Positions 1 to 11,661 of a stretch of DNA of 64,000 bases are shown here, one piece after another. The notes under the pieces were generated by a model, which was given only the letters and a program-made list of their open reading frames with translations, did no database searches and was not told where the DNA came from. Origin of the DNA: Halichondria panicea. Its lineage: Eukaryota > Porifera > Demospongiae > Suberitida > Halichondriidae. Position 1 is the stretch's first letter. The number at the start of each line of letters is the position of its first letter. Location of the stretch: NCBI RefSeq assembly GCF_963675165.1, contig NC_087390.1, positions 3,672,001-3,736,000 of the forward strand, in the 5' to 3' direction. A program made the position numbers and the translations under genes.

Positions 1-1836
1 ATCCAAATGTTGTCCAGTTTAATGGGATTTGCTTTCTCAATGACACCGACCATCCTGTTCTTGTGATGGAGTTAATGGATATGAGTCTGGATCACTTCCT
101 TGAAGCACGACAAGGTCATATTCCCCTATCTTTGAAATATAGAATCTTACTAGATATCACTCGTGGACTCCTTTTTCTGCACACTCGTGATCCAGTTATC
201 ATTCACCGAGACCTTACATCTCGAAACGTTCTCTTGAACAAAGCATCACTCCAGGCAAAGATAGCAGATTTGGGCAATGCGCTTATGACCGACTCCAAAC
301 AGTTGATGAATACTCTGAGCAAAATGCCTGGAACTGCCTTGTACATGCCACCAGAAGCCTCGGGTACTAAGCCTATGTACGATTCATCTCTCGATATTTT
401 CTCATTTGGGCACCTGTCTCTATATGTAGCCACTGAAGTTTTTCCAGATGACCTCCTTCCAGCCACTTACACTGATACGTTTACTGAGAAAGTTGAAGGC
501 AACAGTGAAGTAAAACGCCGTGAAGAGTACCTTAACATACTTTATAATCGAAAAGATCTTGCCGGAGAAGACCATCCTTTTTGCAAAATGGTCACAGGCT
601 GCCTTCACAACCTTCCTAACAAAAGGTATGCATGCCAGGGTTCTATCTAGGATTAATGGTTGGGGGGGAAGATGAAGTACAAGTATAGGGAGGTCCGGGG
701 GGTCCTCCCTGGGAATCCTTTCTTCTAGCTTCTCAGAATGCAATTTGAATGCTTTGAAAGTGTTTTAAATTTAAGACTATATAGGGAAGGGTGAAGCTAT
801 TTAGGGGAGAATCTTTCCCCTGGATAGAACCCTGCGTGTTATAGAAGTGCATGGTGTAATTATGTATATTATATATACCGTATAGCGCGAAATTTTCGAG
901 GGGCTTAATTTTCGCGGATTTCGTGGGTTAGAATCCTACACGAAAATTAAGTCCACGAAAATTGAATTACCTGCTATAACATGCATAGATTTAAAGGCGT
1001 GGCTTCCGGTAAGCAGTCATTCCGCGAACATTGTGCAACGAAATAGCTTTTAGAGGCTAATCCACGAAATATAAGTGCCTCGAAAATTTCGCGCTATACG
1101 GTATACAGTGCAAAGCTATAATTATTATCAGGAGTGCATGAACTCTTGTTATTATCTATTACTTTCAATTAATGTACAATATTAAGCCATATCTGTGACC
1201 TGCACTATCATTTCTATACAGACCTACTGCCAAAGAAATTTTGTGTATCTTGGAAGATGAAGCTGGTTCTCTAGAAGATCCTTATTCATCACTGGATGGT
1301 GCTTGCAAGCTTGATCTCATCGAGCTAGCCCAGGGTGCGGGTGAGCTATCAAGGCATTTACCTGGCAATTCTCTTGCTCAATCAAGCTCACAGTACACCA
1401 TGGAATTCTCTGGGCGTGCACATGCTTTGCGGGTAAGTTAATTTTAGCAATGATACTATAGTGGAATCTCCATAAAACGGTGGGGAACGTGGTCGTTAAT
1501 GGAGGTTCCATTGCATGATAGTTACCAGTTACTCATACTGCACACTATGCATGCATGGGCTGGCCACATATACTGGTATGCTATTTGAGATTGTCTCTTG
1601 TCATCGCATGCCAGGCTCCTGGGTGCTGCTAATCAATGGAGCCTATAAACACTGCCTCATACAGATAGTCACACATACAAGTATTAGTTATTGCATGAAC
1701 TGGAGTGCTAACATGCCAGATATATGATGATTACGGCTCAGTAGTAATTAGTTGTTCGCGGACATAAGCACCCAAAACTGCCATAATAATTATGCCTCGG
1801 TGCGCATGCGCAAGCGGGGTATACGGTAGCGTGTTT

Positions 1837-1901
<65 letters not shown>

Positions 1902-4900
1902 TGTGTGTGTGTGTAGACTGCTACAGCTGCTCAAGGATCAATGAAGTGCAAGTAAGAGTTTCTATAGGCTTCTAGTCATGTTTTTTTGGATAATAATTCA
2001 TGGATTTGCAAATCAATGCTTCGTTCTCGAGTTATGCCTAGTTTTGCTTACTTGGAATGCCATTGCAGCCTTTTCAGAAGAGCACGTAGCCAAACTTGTT
2101 TACCGAGTATTGCTTCTACTTAGTACTTAGCTCTGCACTAGAACGCTAGCTATTGGTAGCTGCAAGAGTGAGAAGAGAGCTGCAAGGCTCATGCTGATGC
2201 CATTAATTTTAGACTTGTTTGGTATTGATCGTTTTTAACAACAATCATGGTCAATCATTACCCACTCTTTGAGTTTGCATGCAGCAAAATTAAAATGTTT
2301 ATCATGTGTATAAAAGCTATTTAACTTTTTGTTATGTATATAGCTTTGGCATCTCCACCGAGGCATCAGCACCTGCGGTGCTTTCATTGTACTGATTTTT
2401 TGCGTAGTCCTATAACTGTGCATCGAAATATACGGCGCTGTGATATCGATTTCTTTGATGCTCAAACACGCAACAATGTGTATTTAGACACATCTGGTCA
2501 TGAATAAGCACTCAACCTGTGTTTGGTAGAGTGAATTTCTTTATTCATCTTGTCTTGAATATTAAGAAGAAATGGCCTGCAAGTCTGCCAGTGACCATGT
2601 ATTCTTTTATCCTGCAATGTTTCTCATTTACTGATTCCAGATAGAATATCCCACGTAGCCTATAATTCTATTTATGTATCCCTGACCACCCATTGCGTCC
2701 TGATATTCCCATAATTATATTTGCATATGTTTGTAGGAAATATGACTCTCGACCTGAATAGATAAAAGCACCACGGGTGCTGATGCTTCGGTGGATGTGT
2801 CAAACCTACAGTGTACATAACATACATAAAGCTACTATATTATACCGTATTACTAGAATGTTTTGCGAGCATCGAACTTTTAAAACCCAGCTAGTAAATA
2901 CACACGATTCTTGCCAGAACCCAATAGTTAGATCACAAAGGGTCAAATTTTCTGCTTATTTGGCTCATTCGCAAAGGTTTTTTAAGGAAGTGCGGCCTGG
3001 GATTGAGGCTAGACACGTACATGCTTCCATTTACAAACTTACGAAAATTGTTATTTGCACCATTTTCTTTTTGCACAGCTAGCACACTGCCGGTTTAGTA
3101 TTTAATGTGTTACTTGCCAGTATACTACTTGGATTACGCAGTGTGGTCTAGTATATGTAACTGTAAATGTGTTTCGTCCTTGATTCAATGTGATTGGTCT
3201 GCACGTCATTGTACGTACTTGACCTGTCATTTTACATATACATGCACTGCTATAATCCTGTTCTTTTTTAATCAACAGAATGGTGAGCCTGGAGTTCTTG
3301 ATGTCTATCAAAAGAAAGGTAGATTTGGGACGTTTGGGCAGTCAATGGAATGGAAACAATATGTTTTCAAGATCCAAAATGAACGTCTCAAGTACTACAA
3401 GTCAAACAGGGTTAGTAATTATTCACTCACTTATAAATACTTATAATATCTGAGTCGGATTCTTCAGATCGCATATTTATTGATTATGTTGTAAGTACCG
3501 TGCAATTGACTCCCAATTAATAATTGGTATACTGTACATGCATGCATGCTGTGCACATGATTAAAAATACTATTTATTCCCCGGTGCATGATGCAGCCTT
3601 CTAAAACTGCTGGGGAAATACATCTTCAGACAGTGACCTCCGTATCAAAGTCTGAAAGCAAAGATGCTTCGAGATATTCATTCCTTGTCACTTTTGATTC
3701 TGGCAGTACTCGGTCCAAGTTAATCGGCAGTCACCTTCCATCTTCTCCATTGCAGCTATCTACTGTTACTGCTGTGAGTATAATAATTATAATAATGAAC
3801 ACATGTATCATAACGGCTGCTGGATGGCAACAACACAAATTTGTTACAACACGGTCACCTGAAGTAACCCTAAAACCCTAACAGGATTTCATCTAGGATT
3901 AAAAGTTTGGGGGGGAAGGTTTGGAAAAATGGTTGGCCACTCCTACATTTGTTGACCACGCCTCCATTACATGCTTGTAGATCTAGTTACATAATTATTG
4001 CACATACTAATGTGATGATGTCATTATATTCTACAACATTTTGGGGGGGGAAGGTTCACCCCTGCTCCCCCCCCCCCCCCACTAGATGAAACCCTGCCTA
4101 ATTTAGGGTGCTCAATATAATGCCTATAATCAATGTTTGTGATACAAATAATTACATCACATTTTGAGAATAGGGGAAAATTAGAAGTTGGGTCGTCGCC
4201 CGGTTTATTTCGAAAACGGGGGGGGGGGATGAGGGGGCTGTATGCACACAGCCACATACTTGGGGAGATCTGGGGCATTCTCCACCAGGAAATTTAGTGT
4301 TTTATGCGCATGCATTCTCAGGTTGTTCAGGCAATACTTTAAATGCATGTTAGTTTGTACACGGCTTTCTAAGGGCATGCTCCACCAGAAAATAAGCTGT
4401 TTGGAATCAACCCGTGGCGCATTGGTTTGTTTGTGTGTGACATCTGAGTCTACTCACCTGGATGCCATAGCACTGCGTTTACAGCATGCTAATGGACAGG
4501 CCACGCCCATCTAATACTAACTTTGGTGAAAGTCTACTATACGTACTATACTGCTACTGACTCTATCAGAAAGAAAATAGCTGTACATAGCTGTACAACA
4601 AAACTATAGCTCTGTCTCCATAGCTAGCTAGCTAGCTAAATAGCTCTGTGTATGATTTTCAATACTTTGTCAGGATATTTTTGTGATAAATTCAGTATAA
4701 ATTATTATAGGAAATTTTACGGGAACAAATATCCAATATTGTTGCGCATGTGCAAGCAGTCAGTAGCAGGCCTTCTCTTCAGGGGAGGCCAGTGAAGGAG
4801 GCTAGCATGGATATAGCCTCCACACAACAAGGATTTTATTTAGCCGCGGCTATTTTCTGAAATACAGCCACCTCGCTATTCCAGCCAAGCTGCACTGTCC

Positions 4901-7900
4901 CAAGGGTGACCGGATTACGAGAGTCTACTGTATTACAGCGCTTGCTATAGCTATCAGGCTAACTAGATGGCAACTAAATAGTGACCTACCAACAGTTTAT
5001 GATATTCCTGAGCCTCCGAAGTATTGTAAAGCCGCCCTCAAGCTGAGGGCGGCTTTACAATACTCTAGAGTAAAGTGTCCCCTCTCTGTGCAAAGTGTCC
5101 TTCCTGGCTATTCACATTATTATTGTCACTCAGCCAAAGAAGCTTTTTGTTGGCCGTGAGTTCGGACTGGAATAGAGCCTTAATTACTAGTCTCTAGGTA
5201 CATATACTGTAGCTTAGATGCATGTTTTGTACCGCTGTCCTTGAGAAAAAAACCAAAATACCAGAATCGGTGGCTTACACGATAATTATTATTTGCATGT
5301 TTTCTTTTAATCCAATACCCAAGTCATCTCTCACAAAATTAATTAGTATCTGTGTTCATACAATAGGTGGAGCGTTTCAATTGGATGGAAGCTATTCAAC
5401 CAGGATGTGTTTCTACATATATCAGTACGGATCAGCAACAAAAGATTTGCAACGGTTCATCTGACGGAGTGGATTCTTCCGGATATGAACAGGTTGACAT
5501 TTATGAGTCCAGTAGTACGGCTCTAGCTGAAGATGCTATTCAGGATGTACTGCCAAAGCAAACCGCTGTTTCAGAAGAAGACGGGTATGAGTGTGTTGAG
5601 GTAGCTGATCATCGTGAAATGGAAACCACTTGCCAGCAGCCTTCTTGTCCAAAACAGAACGTCCAAGATGATCCAAGCATAGGCAATGAAACTGATTACT
5701 CTCTTTATGATGATGTTCCTGTTTCTTTGCATTCCGATGATGATTTTTTATATGAGGATATTCCACCATTTTTCGTTCAGCCTATTGCAACACCACAACC
5801 TACCCAACTTGGTAGTCACATTTCTTCTTCACCTCTTCTGGCTCAACTAGACACTCGAGTTCCTCTTCCACCACAACAATGCATCAGCGTTCTTGCACCA
5901 CCACTTCCAGCTCAACGCTCAAGTTATGCTCAAATTCCGATTCCAGGCTGTCAGGTTTTTCCGACAATGCCATTTCAGCGTAATCTTCCCCCGCCACCTC
6001 GTTCACCTAAACCAGGTTCTAGTGTACTGTCTGAAGAGAATCTTTCTTCTAGTTTGGAACCAGTTCAGTTTGGTGCTGACCAATTACAAACTCTCGCTGA
6101 CATGTATGAGACACTCGGAAAAATTTTTGAAAAGAGTCAAAGCACACCTGTGGATCTAGCTTCATTGTCATCCTTCCAGCCACAAACTGTGACTGAAAAT
6201 CTGCCACCATCTTCTGGTTATGAAAACATTTACGATGAAGTTGAAAAAAGTAGTGCAACTGAGAATACTTCAGAACGGCCAAAGCCCCCAGTTCCAAAGC
6301 CCCGTAAATTGAAAGTATCACAACACCCTCCTCATTTAGAAGCTGACGCACAAGGTAAACAAACCATGCATGAATACTTCCTGCTATAGTAATCATACTA
6401 CAATTGACGTATGGCGTATACAACAAATCCTCTCATAATTACAATTTGTTCGACAGATTCTGAACTTCCCAACCAATACATGGAAATGAAAATGTGAGTG
6501 AAACGCATATTATTAATTATAACGCAGAGTAATTAGGTAAAGTTGTTCTTTCATAATTATAGCCACAGTGATGGTATACATAATGGTTCTGTTTAGTTAG
6601 CACTACAATCTCCACTGAGATACAAATGCGGTCTTCCAGCAGACTCTACTGTTTATCAGTCAGATAATTGTTATAGTCTGTCACCCAAGCATTATACATG
6701 CAAGATTGATACAACATTGATAACTAGGTTGATGGTGGATTCAGATGATGCAGATTCTGACGACCCTGAGTATGAGCCTAGACCAGAATGGGCAAAAGGT
6801 GAGCTCGTATCCGATCAATATACTGTATTAACGGGAAAACTTAATATAGCAAATATAAGCTGTTTGAACGAATTGACTAATTTAGACCCTGTCAATGACG
6901 TTCTGTCTGCTTTTACAAGCTATAATAAAATTATTGTTTGAAAAAGGGCGTACGTATTTTGAATTGACTACCAGTATATTGAAAGCCTGCATGTGCCAAA
7001 TAATAATTATAGGCCGTCTTTTTTACAACTTGAATATTCACGGATTTCGTTAGCAATCCTACACGAAAATATATACGGTATTAGCACTATGAAATAGTTT
7101 TAAATTAATGATTTCATTGAGTTGCATGAGTAATTCAGAACATGCCCATTCACATGGCAGTAAGGCAGTAAATTTATAGTTCAATCAAGAGGTCATAAGT
7201 CAATCAATGTAGACTGGTATTATTTCACTGAAATAGTAGCCTGGAAAGAATCAAGACAGTCGTCAGATCAAGCATGAGAAACGAGTGCTTATCCTCATCT
7301 GCACTTGCACTTCTACAATCTACATTTACGCAGAGACGTTGCATTGCTAGATGCCATTCTACTAACAGCTTCTATAGGCTTCTAGCCACGTTCTCTTGGG
7401 TTTTGATTTGTGGATTTGTAAACTAAAGCTTCTTTCTCGAGTTATGCATGGCTAGTTTGACTCACAGTGAAGGCTGTTGCAGTCTCTTCAGAATATTTCA
7501 TAGCATCATCTGTTTGCATATATGAGTTTAGCCATGCACTAAAGCGCTAGCTGTTTGTTAGCTACAAGAGTCAGAAAAAGAGCTGCAAAGCTAGCTTCAT
7601 GCATGTGATCAATCATCACGCTATCCGATAGACTTCTGTTTCCATTAAACTTCTCTTATAATAATTATGACTGTGTGCATGGTTCATATAATAACATACA
7701 AAGCAAACTAATTACCTCTGATCTTCTATAACACTCTTCCTGTGAGTCAGCCCTGTTTCTTAGTGTTTCTTATATGTTTTATGTGTATTTCTTCTAAGCA
7801 AAAGCAAAATATAGTGAGCTAGAGGCATTAGCACAGCGCAGCTTGCACGACTCGTTATAGATATAGTTTCTGCCTCCTGGAGAAATTGTTACACTCAGTA

Positions 7901-10717
7901 AGTTGTGGTAACAATTAAATAAGCCTTATAATGGTGGGCGTGTTTTTAGATTTTCACATGCGGAAAGATACCCATGAAACATGTAATTAAGTTGGCTTGG
8001 CCAAAGTGTGCATCTGATTTAAAATTAGCGAACCAACTTAGGCTCTTTTATGCCCATGCAGCAACCACAACATTGTTGCAAGAAGATGAGTCTCTTCAAG
8101 TATTGCAGCAAAAACAACTGTTCATTCCTAGGTCAAAAATCCAAAACTTGATACAGATTGGCAAAGGTTAGTTTGTATGTATGTAACTTATATACTCTGT
8201 TTTCTTATAATAAGCCCTACGTATACCATCTAGGTACAAAGGAGGTACGACATCCGTGAGTCTTGAGCCCCACATTCCTTATTATATCCAGGTAATAGTT
8301 CAATAGAACATCAAACGAAGTGATACTCATGGCATCTAGGCATCCCTCCTGAAGATTCTGAGGGGTTGATTAAGCTAATAGCTATAACCTATAGCTAGAT
8401 CAAACTGTGCACGAATCAGACTCTTGGAAGCTATACGCAGTGCTTGTGTTTGGCAGGTAACACGCAATTAAACTTTGACCTGGATAAAATAACGAATGCA
8501 TGTGGGCCTCAAACACTTCCCAACTCGCGGATATCGTACCTCCTCCTCTGATCTAGGTATAGTTATAATGCTGATCACATGATCTTCTCCAGCCAATCGG
8601 CTTATCTAAAATAGCAATAACATTATATGAAACATTAATGGATGCTGGGGAAGTTAATTGGCACCTATGGAGACTACCATAGTAGCCTATAGCCTCTCAG
8701 TCTCAGTTCCTCGGTACTTTCCAAGCCAGATGTAATAATATACCCAGGTACTTTAACATGTCAAGCTGTACAAATAGTATATAGGCTGTACGCAAGGCTA
8801 GAGATCACGTGACAGCATTTACCATTAGAACACACCTAGCCAAAATTACGTGTTTTAATATGGTGCACTAGATTGGCACACAGCTTAATTTTGGCTTGGT
8901 GTGTTCTAAATAATACTTCATCCACTGCGCAACAATTCTGATAACAGGTCACTATGGTAAAGTGTACAAAGCCGAGTACACAAGAGGAACTGGTCAAAAT
9001 CTGATTGTGGCTGTGAAGACAATCAAGAAGTACACAGATCAAAAGGCTCATGATGATTTTCTGAAAGAAATGGGGATCATGTCACAATTTGTCCACCCAA
9101 ATATCATCAAGCTGTATGGTATTGTGCAACAAGGTATATAATGATAGGGGTTATAATTATTGATAGTTGATATAGTATATGAATAGTGGATAGTCCGCAT
9201 CCTAGCTGTTAATACAGTTGCTTTTCGTAGTTCCTAAAAATGATGATTATATCTGTTAAGCTGATTTGCCTACCAAAATCAATGTTATGTATATTCGCAA
9301 TACGTTTTAAGACAGCAACTGACGATGATGGATCACACGTTCTTTGTGCACAGATTCCCCTTGGATCATTTTAGAGTATCTAGAAAATGGTGACCTGAAG
9401 AGTTTTCTGAAGGTAATACTCGCAGTAATTATACATACAATGTATATAATTATACAGTATTTTGCATGCATAGCCGTTAAACACGGTATAATATAATGGC
9501 CAGGTCTCTGGTTGGTGGATACAATTGAAAATTTTGAGCATTTATATATCAAGAGACCAAGTGTTGCAATATACAGGCACAAGCCTGAGGGAATAGCCCT
9601 GAGGATTCTCGTGTTTTATATACCACAACGACCCTTACCAAAATATAATGCCTCGAGGATACATGACCGTGTAGTAAAGCAAGAACATGAAAGGGACTAT
9701 ATGACTTTTATTACACTGTTGTCAGTGGCCTAGCCAAGATTTTGGGAAGAGGGTCTGCATGGGGATCCTCCCTCAGAGAAATTTTTTTGTGGCATGCTCT
9801 GAGATTGATTCTATATAAGCAATGTTGCATGATAATTGCACAAAAACTATGATTGCATGTAGTAAGCGAGTAAACTATTTAAATGCAAAGTTTGTCAAAG
9901 TTATATAATTATTATAATGGCCTGCATGGGGCTCGACATTTGGTTTTAAAGCTAGTGCATTTATGGTAACATCCTACGCTAGACAAGTATTGCACTTGTC
10001 AATGTAGATGATCTTGTGTACACAATTTTTATTGCCAGAAAAACCCCAACTGTCCTGTGTCAACACTGGTGAAGTACATGCTAGATGTAGCGACTGGAAT
10101 GGACTACATCGCAAAGATTGGTTTAGTACACAGGGTAAGCGTCATTTATAGAGTGCATGTGACAGCATTATTATTTTGATTCAGCTTAATTGCGCTGTTG
10201 TCTATATAATAATTAAAGATATAGGCTAGAGTTTAATGTATAATATAATTATTTCTAGTATTAAACATTATAATTATTCATGACATTATAGGACATTGCC
10301 GCAAGGAACATCATTGTCGGATCGAATGAGACATGTAAAATTTCAGATTTTGGCCTTCTTAGAGAAATTCCGAAGGATGATTCCATTTATGTGTCGAAAC
10401 AGCTAGGACCTGTGCCAGTTCGATGGATGGCTCCAGAGAGTTTGCTTCGTAGAGAATTTTCTACAGCCACAGATGTGTGGAGTTACGGTGTGTTGCTGTG
10501 GGAGCTAATTCACCCATCGGAAGTGCCGTACGCAAAGGTTGTCACTAATCTTGAATGTGCTGCAAGAGTGACAACAGGGTTGAGATTAGTTGTTCCTTGT
10601 GAGTATCCTGATGAAGTCAAAAGAATCATGAGATCATGCTGGCAAAAAGAGGCTGCTAAGCGACCAAGTTTTTTACTTATCTCCACTGTTCTTCAACATC
10701 TTGTAACATTCCAATAG
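1..10717 (+). CDS. Dual-kinase PH protein, paralogue A (5' partial): TKL-like kinase + PH + Tyr/Pro-rich linker + tyrosine kinase
   Basis: Exons: <1-625, 1222-1432, 3279-3410, 3597-3773, 5367-6354, 6457-6493, 6563-6573, 6601-6798, 7842-7897, 7950-8166, 8948-9133, 9354-9412, 10039-10134, 10292-10717; every junction keeps frame. By comparison with paralogue B about 86 N-terminal residues lie left of the window. Kinase 1 shows HRDLTSRN, DLG (for DFG) and PPEA, ending with RPT in exon 2. Exons 3-5 form a PH domain (begins GEPGVLDVYQKKG, ends in the WMEAIQ helix). Exon 5 encodes a linker with YEQV, YECV, YEDI, YENIYDEV and a PxxPxK-type run (PPVPKPRK). The C-terminal tyrosine kinase has GKGHYGKV, VAVK, HRDIAARN, DFG and PVRWMAPES. 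The expected role is membrane-linked signalling through phosphoinositides and phosphotyrosine; this is inferred from domains. No family name is known to me for this domain order. The catalytic set looks intact, so this is not an obvious pseudogene. Confidence 0.88.
636..834. mobile_element. Short MITE, TIR CAGGGTTCTATC
   Basis: An element of about 199 bp in intron 1 of paralogue A begins CAGGGTTCTATC and ends with the complement GATAGAACCCTG. Just inside the left end is a G run (GGTTGGGGGGGAAG), mirrored at the right by CTTTCCCC. It has no coding capacity. The termini resemble those at 3882-4096, so the two are probably one non-autonomous family. No clear target duplication was found. Confidence 0.65.
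874..1105. mobile_element. Palindromic MITE, TIR TATACCGTATAGCGCG
   Basis: The two ends are near-perfect complements: TATACCGTATAGCGCGAAAT at the left, and at the right CGCGCTATACGGTATA preceded by AAAATTT. The interior is rich in CGCGGA, CGTGGG and CACGAAAA words that also pair with each other. It is non-coding and intronic. Relatives with CCGTATAGC/GCTATACGG ends sit at 23451-23638, 24157-24490 and 34551-34744, with fragments near 7060 and 45640-45700. Confidence 0.75.
1794..2385 (+). mobile_element. Family-E MITE copy 1 with internal TG microsatellite
   Basis: Starts GCCTCGGTGCGCATGCGCAA and ends GCACCTGCGGTGCTTTC. It carries a long (TG)n tract at about 1838-1914, followed by a conserved body (TTCTATAGGCTTCTAGTC and CTCGAGTTATGCCTAG words). 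Other copies lie at 27126-27695 (reverse), 32608-33199 and 57541-58222. Flanks ATTAT and ATTGT fit a 5-bp target duplication. It lies in intron 2 of paralogue A and is non-coding; the His/Thr open frame across the TG tract on the minus strand is an artefact. A diverged reversed end of the same family sits at about 2765-2850. Confidence 0.8.
3882..4096. mobile_element. Short MITE, TIR CAGGATTTCATCTAG
   Basis: Left end CAGGATTTCATCTAG and right end CTAGATGAAACCCTG are inverted repeats. Inside are a GTTTGGGGGGGAAGG run and a C14-15 tract. About 215 bp, non-coding, in intron 4 of paralogue A. Same structural type as 636-834. A partial relative (AGGATTTTATCTAG) occurs near 20422 in the matching intron of paralogue B, which suggests the family was present before the gene duplication. 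Confidence 0.6.
5020..5064. repeat. Perfect 21-bp-arm hairpin with 3-nt loop
   Basis: The arm AGTATTGTAAAGCCGCCCTC plus A is followed by the loop AGC and a perfect reverse complement, with no mismatch over 21 pairs. It sits in intron 4 of paralogue A, about 300 bp before exon 5. The arms are much more GC-rich than the surroundings. It may be a minimal foldback transposon end. It is too short for a standard animal pre-miRNA stem, and no flanking direct repeat is evident. Confidence 0.7.
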
Positions 10718-11120
10718 GCTTGTTAGCTGAAAAGAACCCAGCATTACTGCATATAGATCTATATACATGTACTGTATAGTAGAATCTTAATTGACTGTCA
10801 ATTATCATATATACCCAGGACATTATGCATGACTGTACAGTCTAGCTAGCTAGCTATAATAAGTCTGTTCACTAATTATTGTGTTAATTAATACCATACA
10901 TTTGACTTTGCTATAACATTTGACTTTGTTAATTGTGTGTACAAATTCTGCTTTATCATCCCTCATCGATTATTCCATATGACGGTGGTGGTATAGCTTC
11001 GATCAATCTATACAAGATATCGCTTAATCATGACCACTGATCGTGAGACTCATCTGTTCATCGATGATCTTCACAGGAGGCGGTTTTGGAACTTTCAGCT
11101 GGATCAGCATGCTTGTGGTG
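6590..11120 (+). repeat. 3' half of paralogue A, near-identical to 26048-32600 of paralogue B
   Basis: From just before the 198-nt exon (6601 against 26060) to about 400 bp past the stop codon, exons and introns of the two genes align with only scattered substitutions and small indels. The differences are mainly insertions in B: a family-E copy at 27126, a duplicated 56-nt exon block near 27886-28074, and a 1.23-kb foldback at 29364. Upstream of about 6.5/26 kb the exons are clearly diverged and the introns do not align, so the boundary is abrupt. Confidence 0.85.
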
Positions 11121-11357
11121 TGGGTATAATTATATTAATTAATAAAAGATGGATCATAATTATTATAGTTTTGTGTGCACTGATTTCTGATTGAGGCACT
11201 TTCTTATACCGGGTACATACTTAAGGCCTGGGTCAGGCACTGATAACATTAATTTTATTCATTGTCAACATTATTTTAATGTAGATGATGTAGTGTTAAT
11301 GAGATTCATAATGTTTATTAATGTTATTCATTGCAAGTGAAGTCACGTGTCCAAGGT
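10718..11357. other. 3' flank of paralogue A
   Basis: AT-rich sequence holding the untranslated end of paralogue A. It matches the flank of B (32189-32600) until about 11119, where B carries a family-E insertion that A lacks. I see no gene in it. Confidence 0.6.
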
Positions 11358-11368
11358 ACTTGGCTGCT

Positions 11369-11425
11369 AGACTGGCGGCGACAGCCCCTCGTTACACGCG
11401 CTCGGGCGGCTGTCACCGCCAGTCT
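11369..11425. repeat. 57-bp micro-hairpin flanked by 11-bp direct repeats
   Basis: AGACTGGCGGCGACAGCC at the left is complementary, with one mismatch, to GGCTGTCACCGCCAGTCT at the right, with a short GC-rich loop. Identical ACTTGGCTGCT copies flank it at 11358-11368 and 11426-11436, as expected of a target-site duplication. It is little more than two terminal repeats. A similar 52-bp structure lies at 46181-46232. Confidence 0.7.
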
Positions 11426-11661
11426 ACTTGGCTGCTGGAACTATTCTCCAATAATTATCTTTAGCAACAAATGCGGTGGGCTTACACGAGGTAAGAGTAC
11501 TTGGTTAGGCCCTTAAAAGATAGAGTAGGTTGTCATGATTATGTTTCTAGCTGGGGAAATTAAAATGTGCAAAACTGCCTTAGCTATGCTGGCTTCTTTA
11601 GCTCTGACAGCCACTCTAGAGGTAGGCTATGTTGTGTATCTCAAGAATGCAGTAACTCTTA

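Noticed and set aside
1731-1934. Minus-strand open frame of alternating His/Thr
   Set aside because: It is a translation of the TG/CA microsatellite inside a family-E MITE; no protein is implied.
5020-5064. MicroRNA precursor
   Set aside because: The stem is only 21 bp with a 3-nt loop, too short for known animal or sponge precursors, and there are no expression data.
6798-7950. Direct splice from the exon ending 6798 to that starting 7950
   Set aside because: The phases do not fit and give an early stop. Inserting the 56-nt exon 7842-7897 restores the frame in both paralogues.
1-10717. Paralogue A as a pseudogene
   Set aside because: All visible exons are open, junction phases match B, and catalytic residues are kept. 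The missing N-terminus is due to the window edge.
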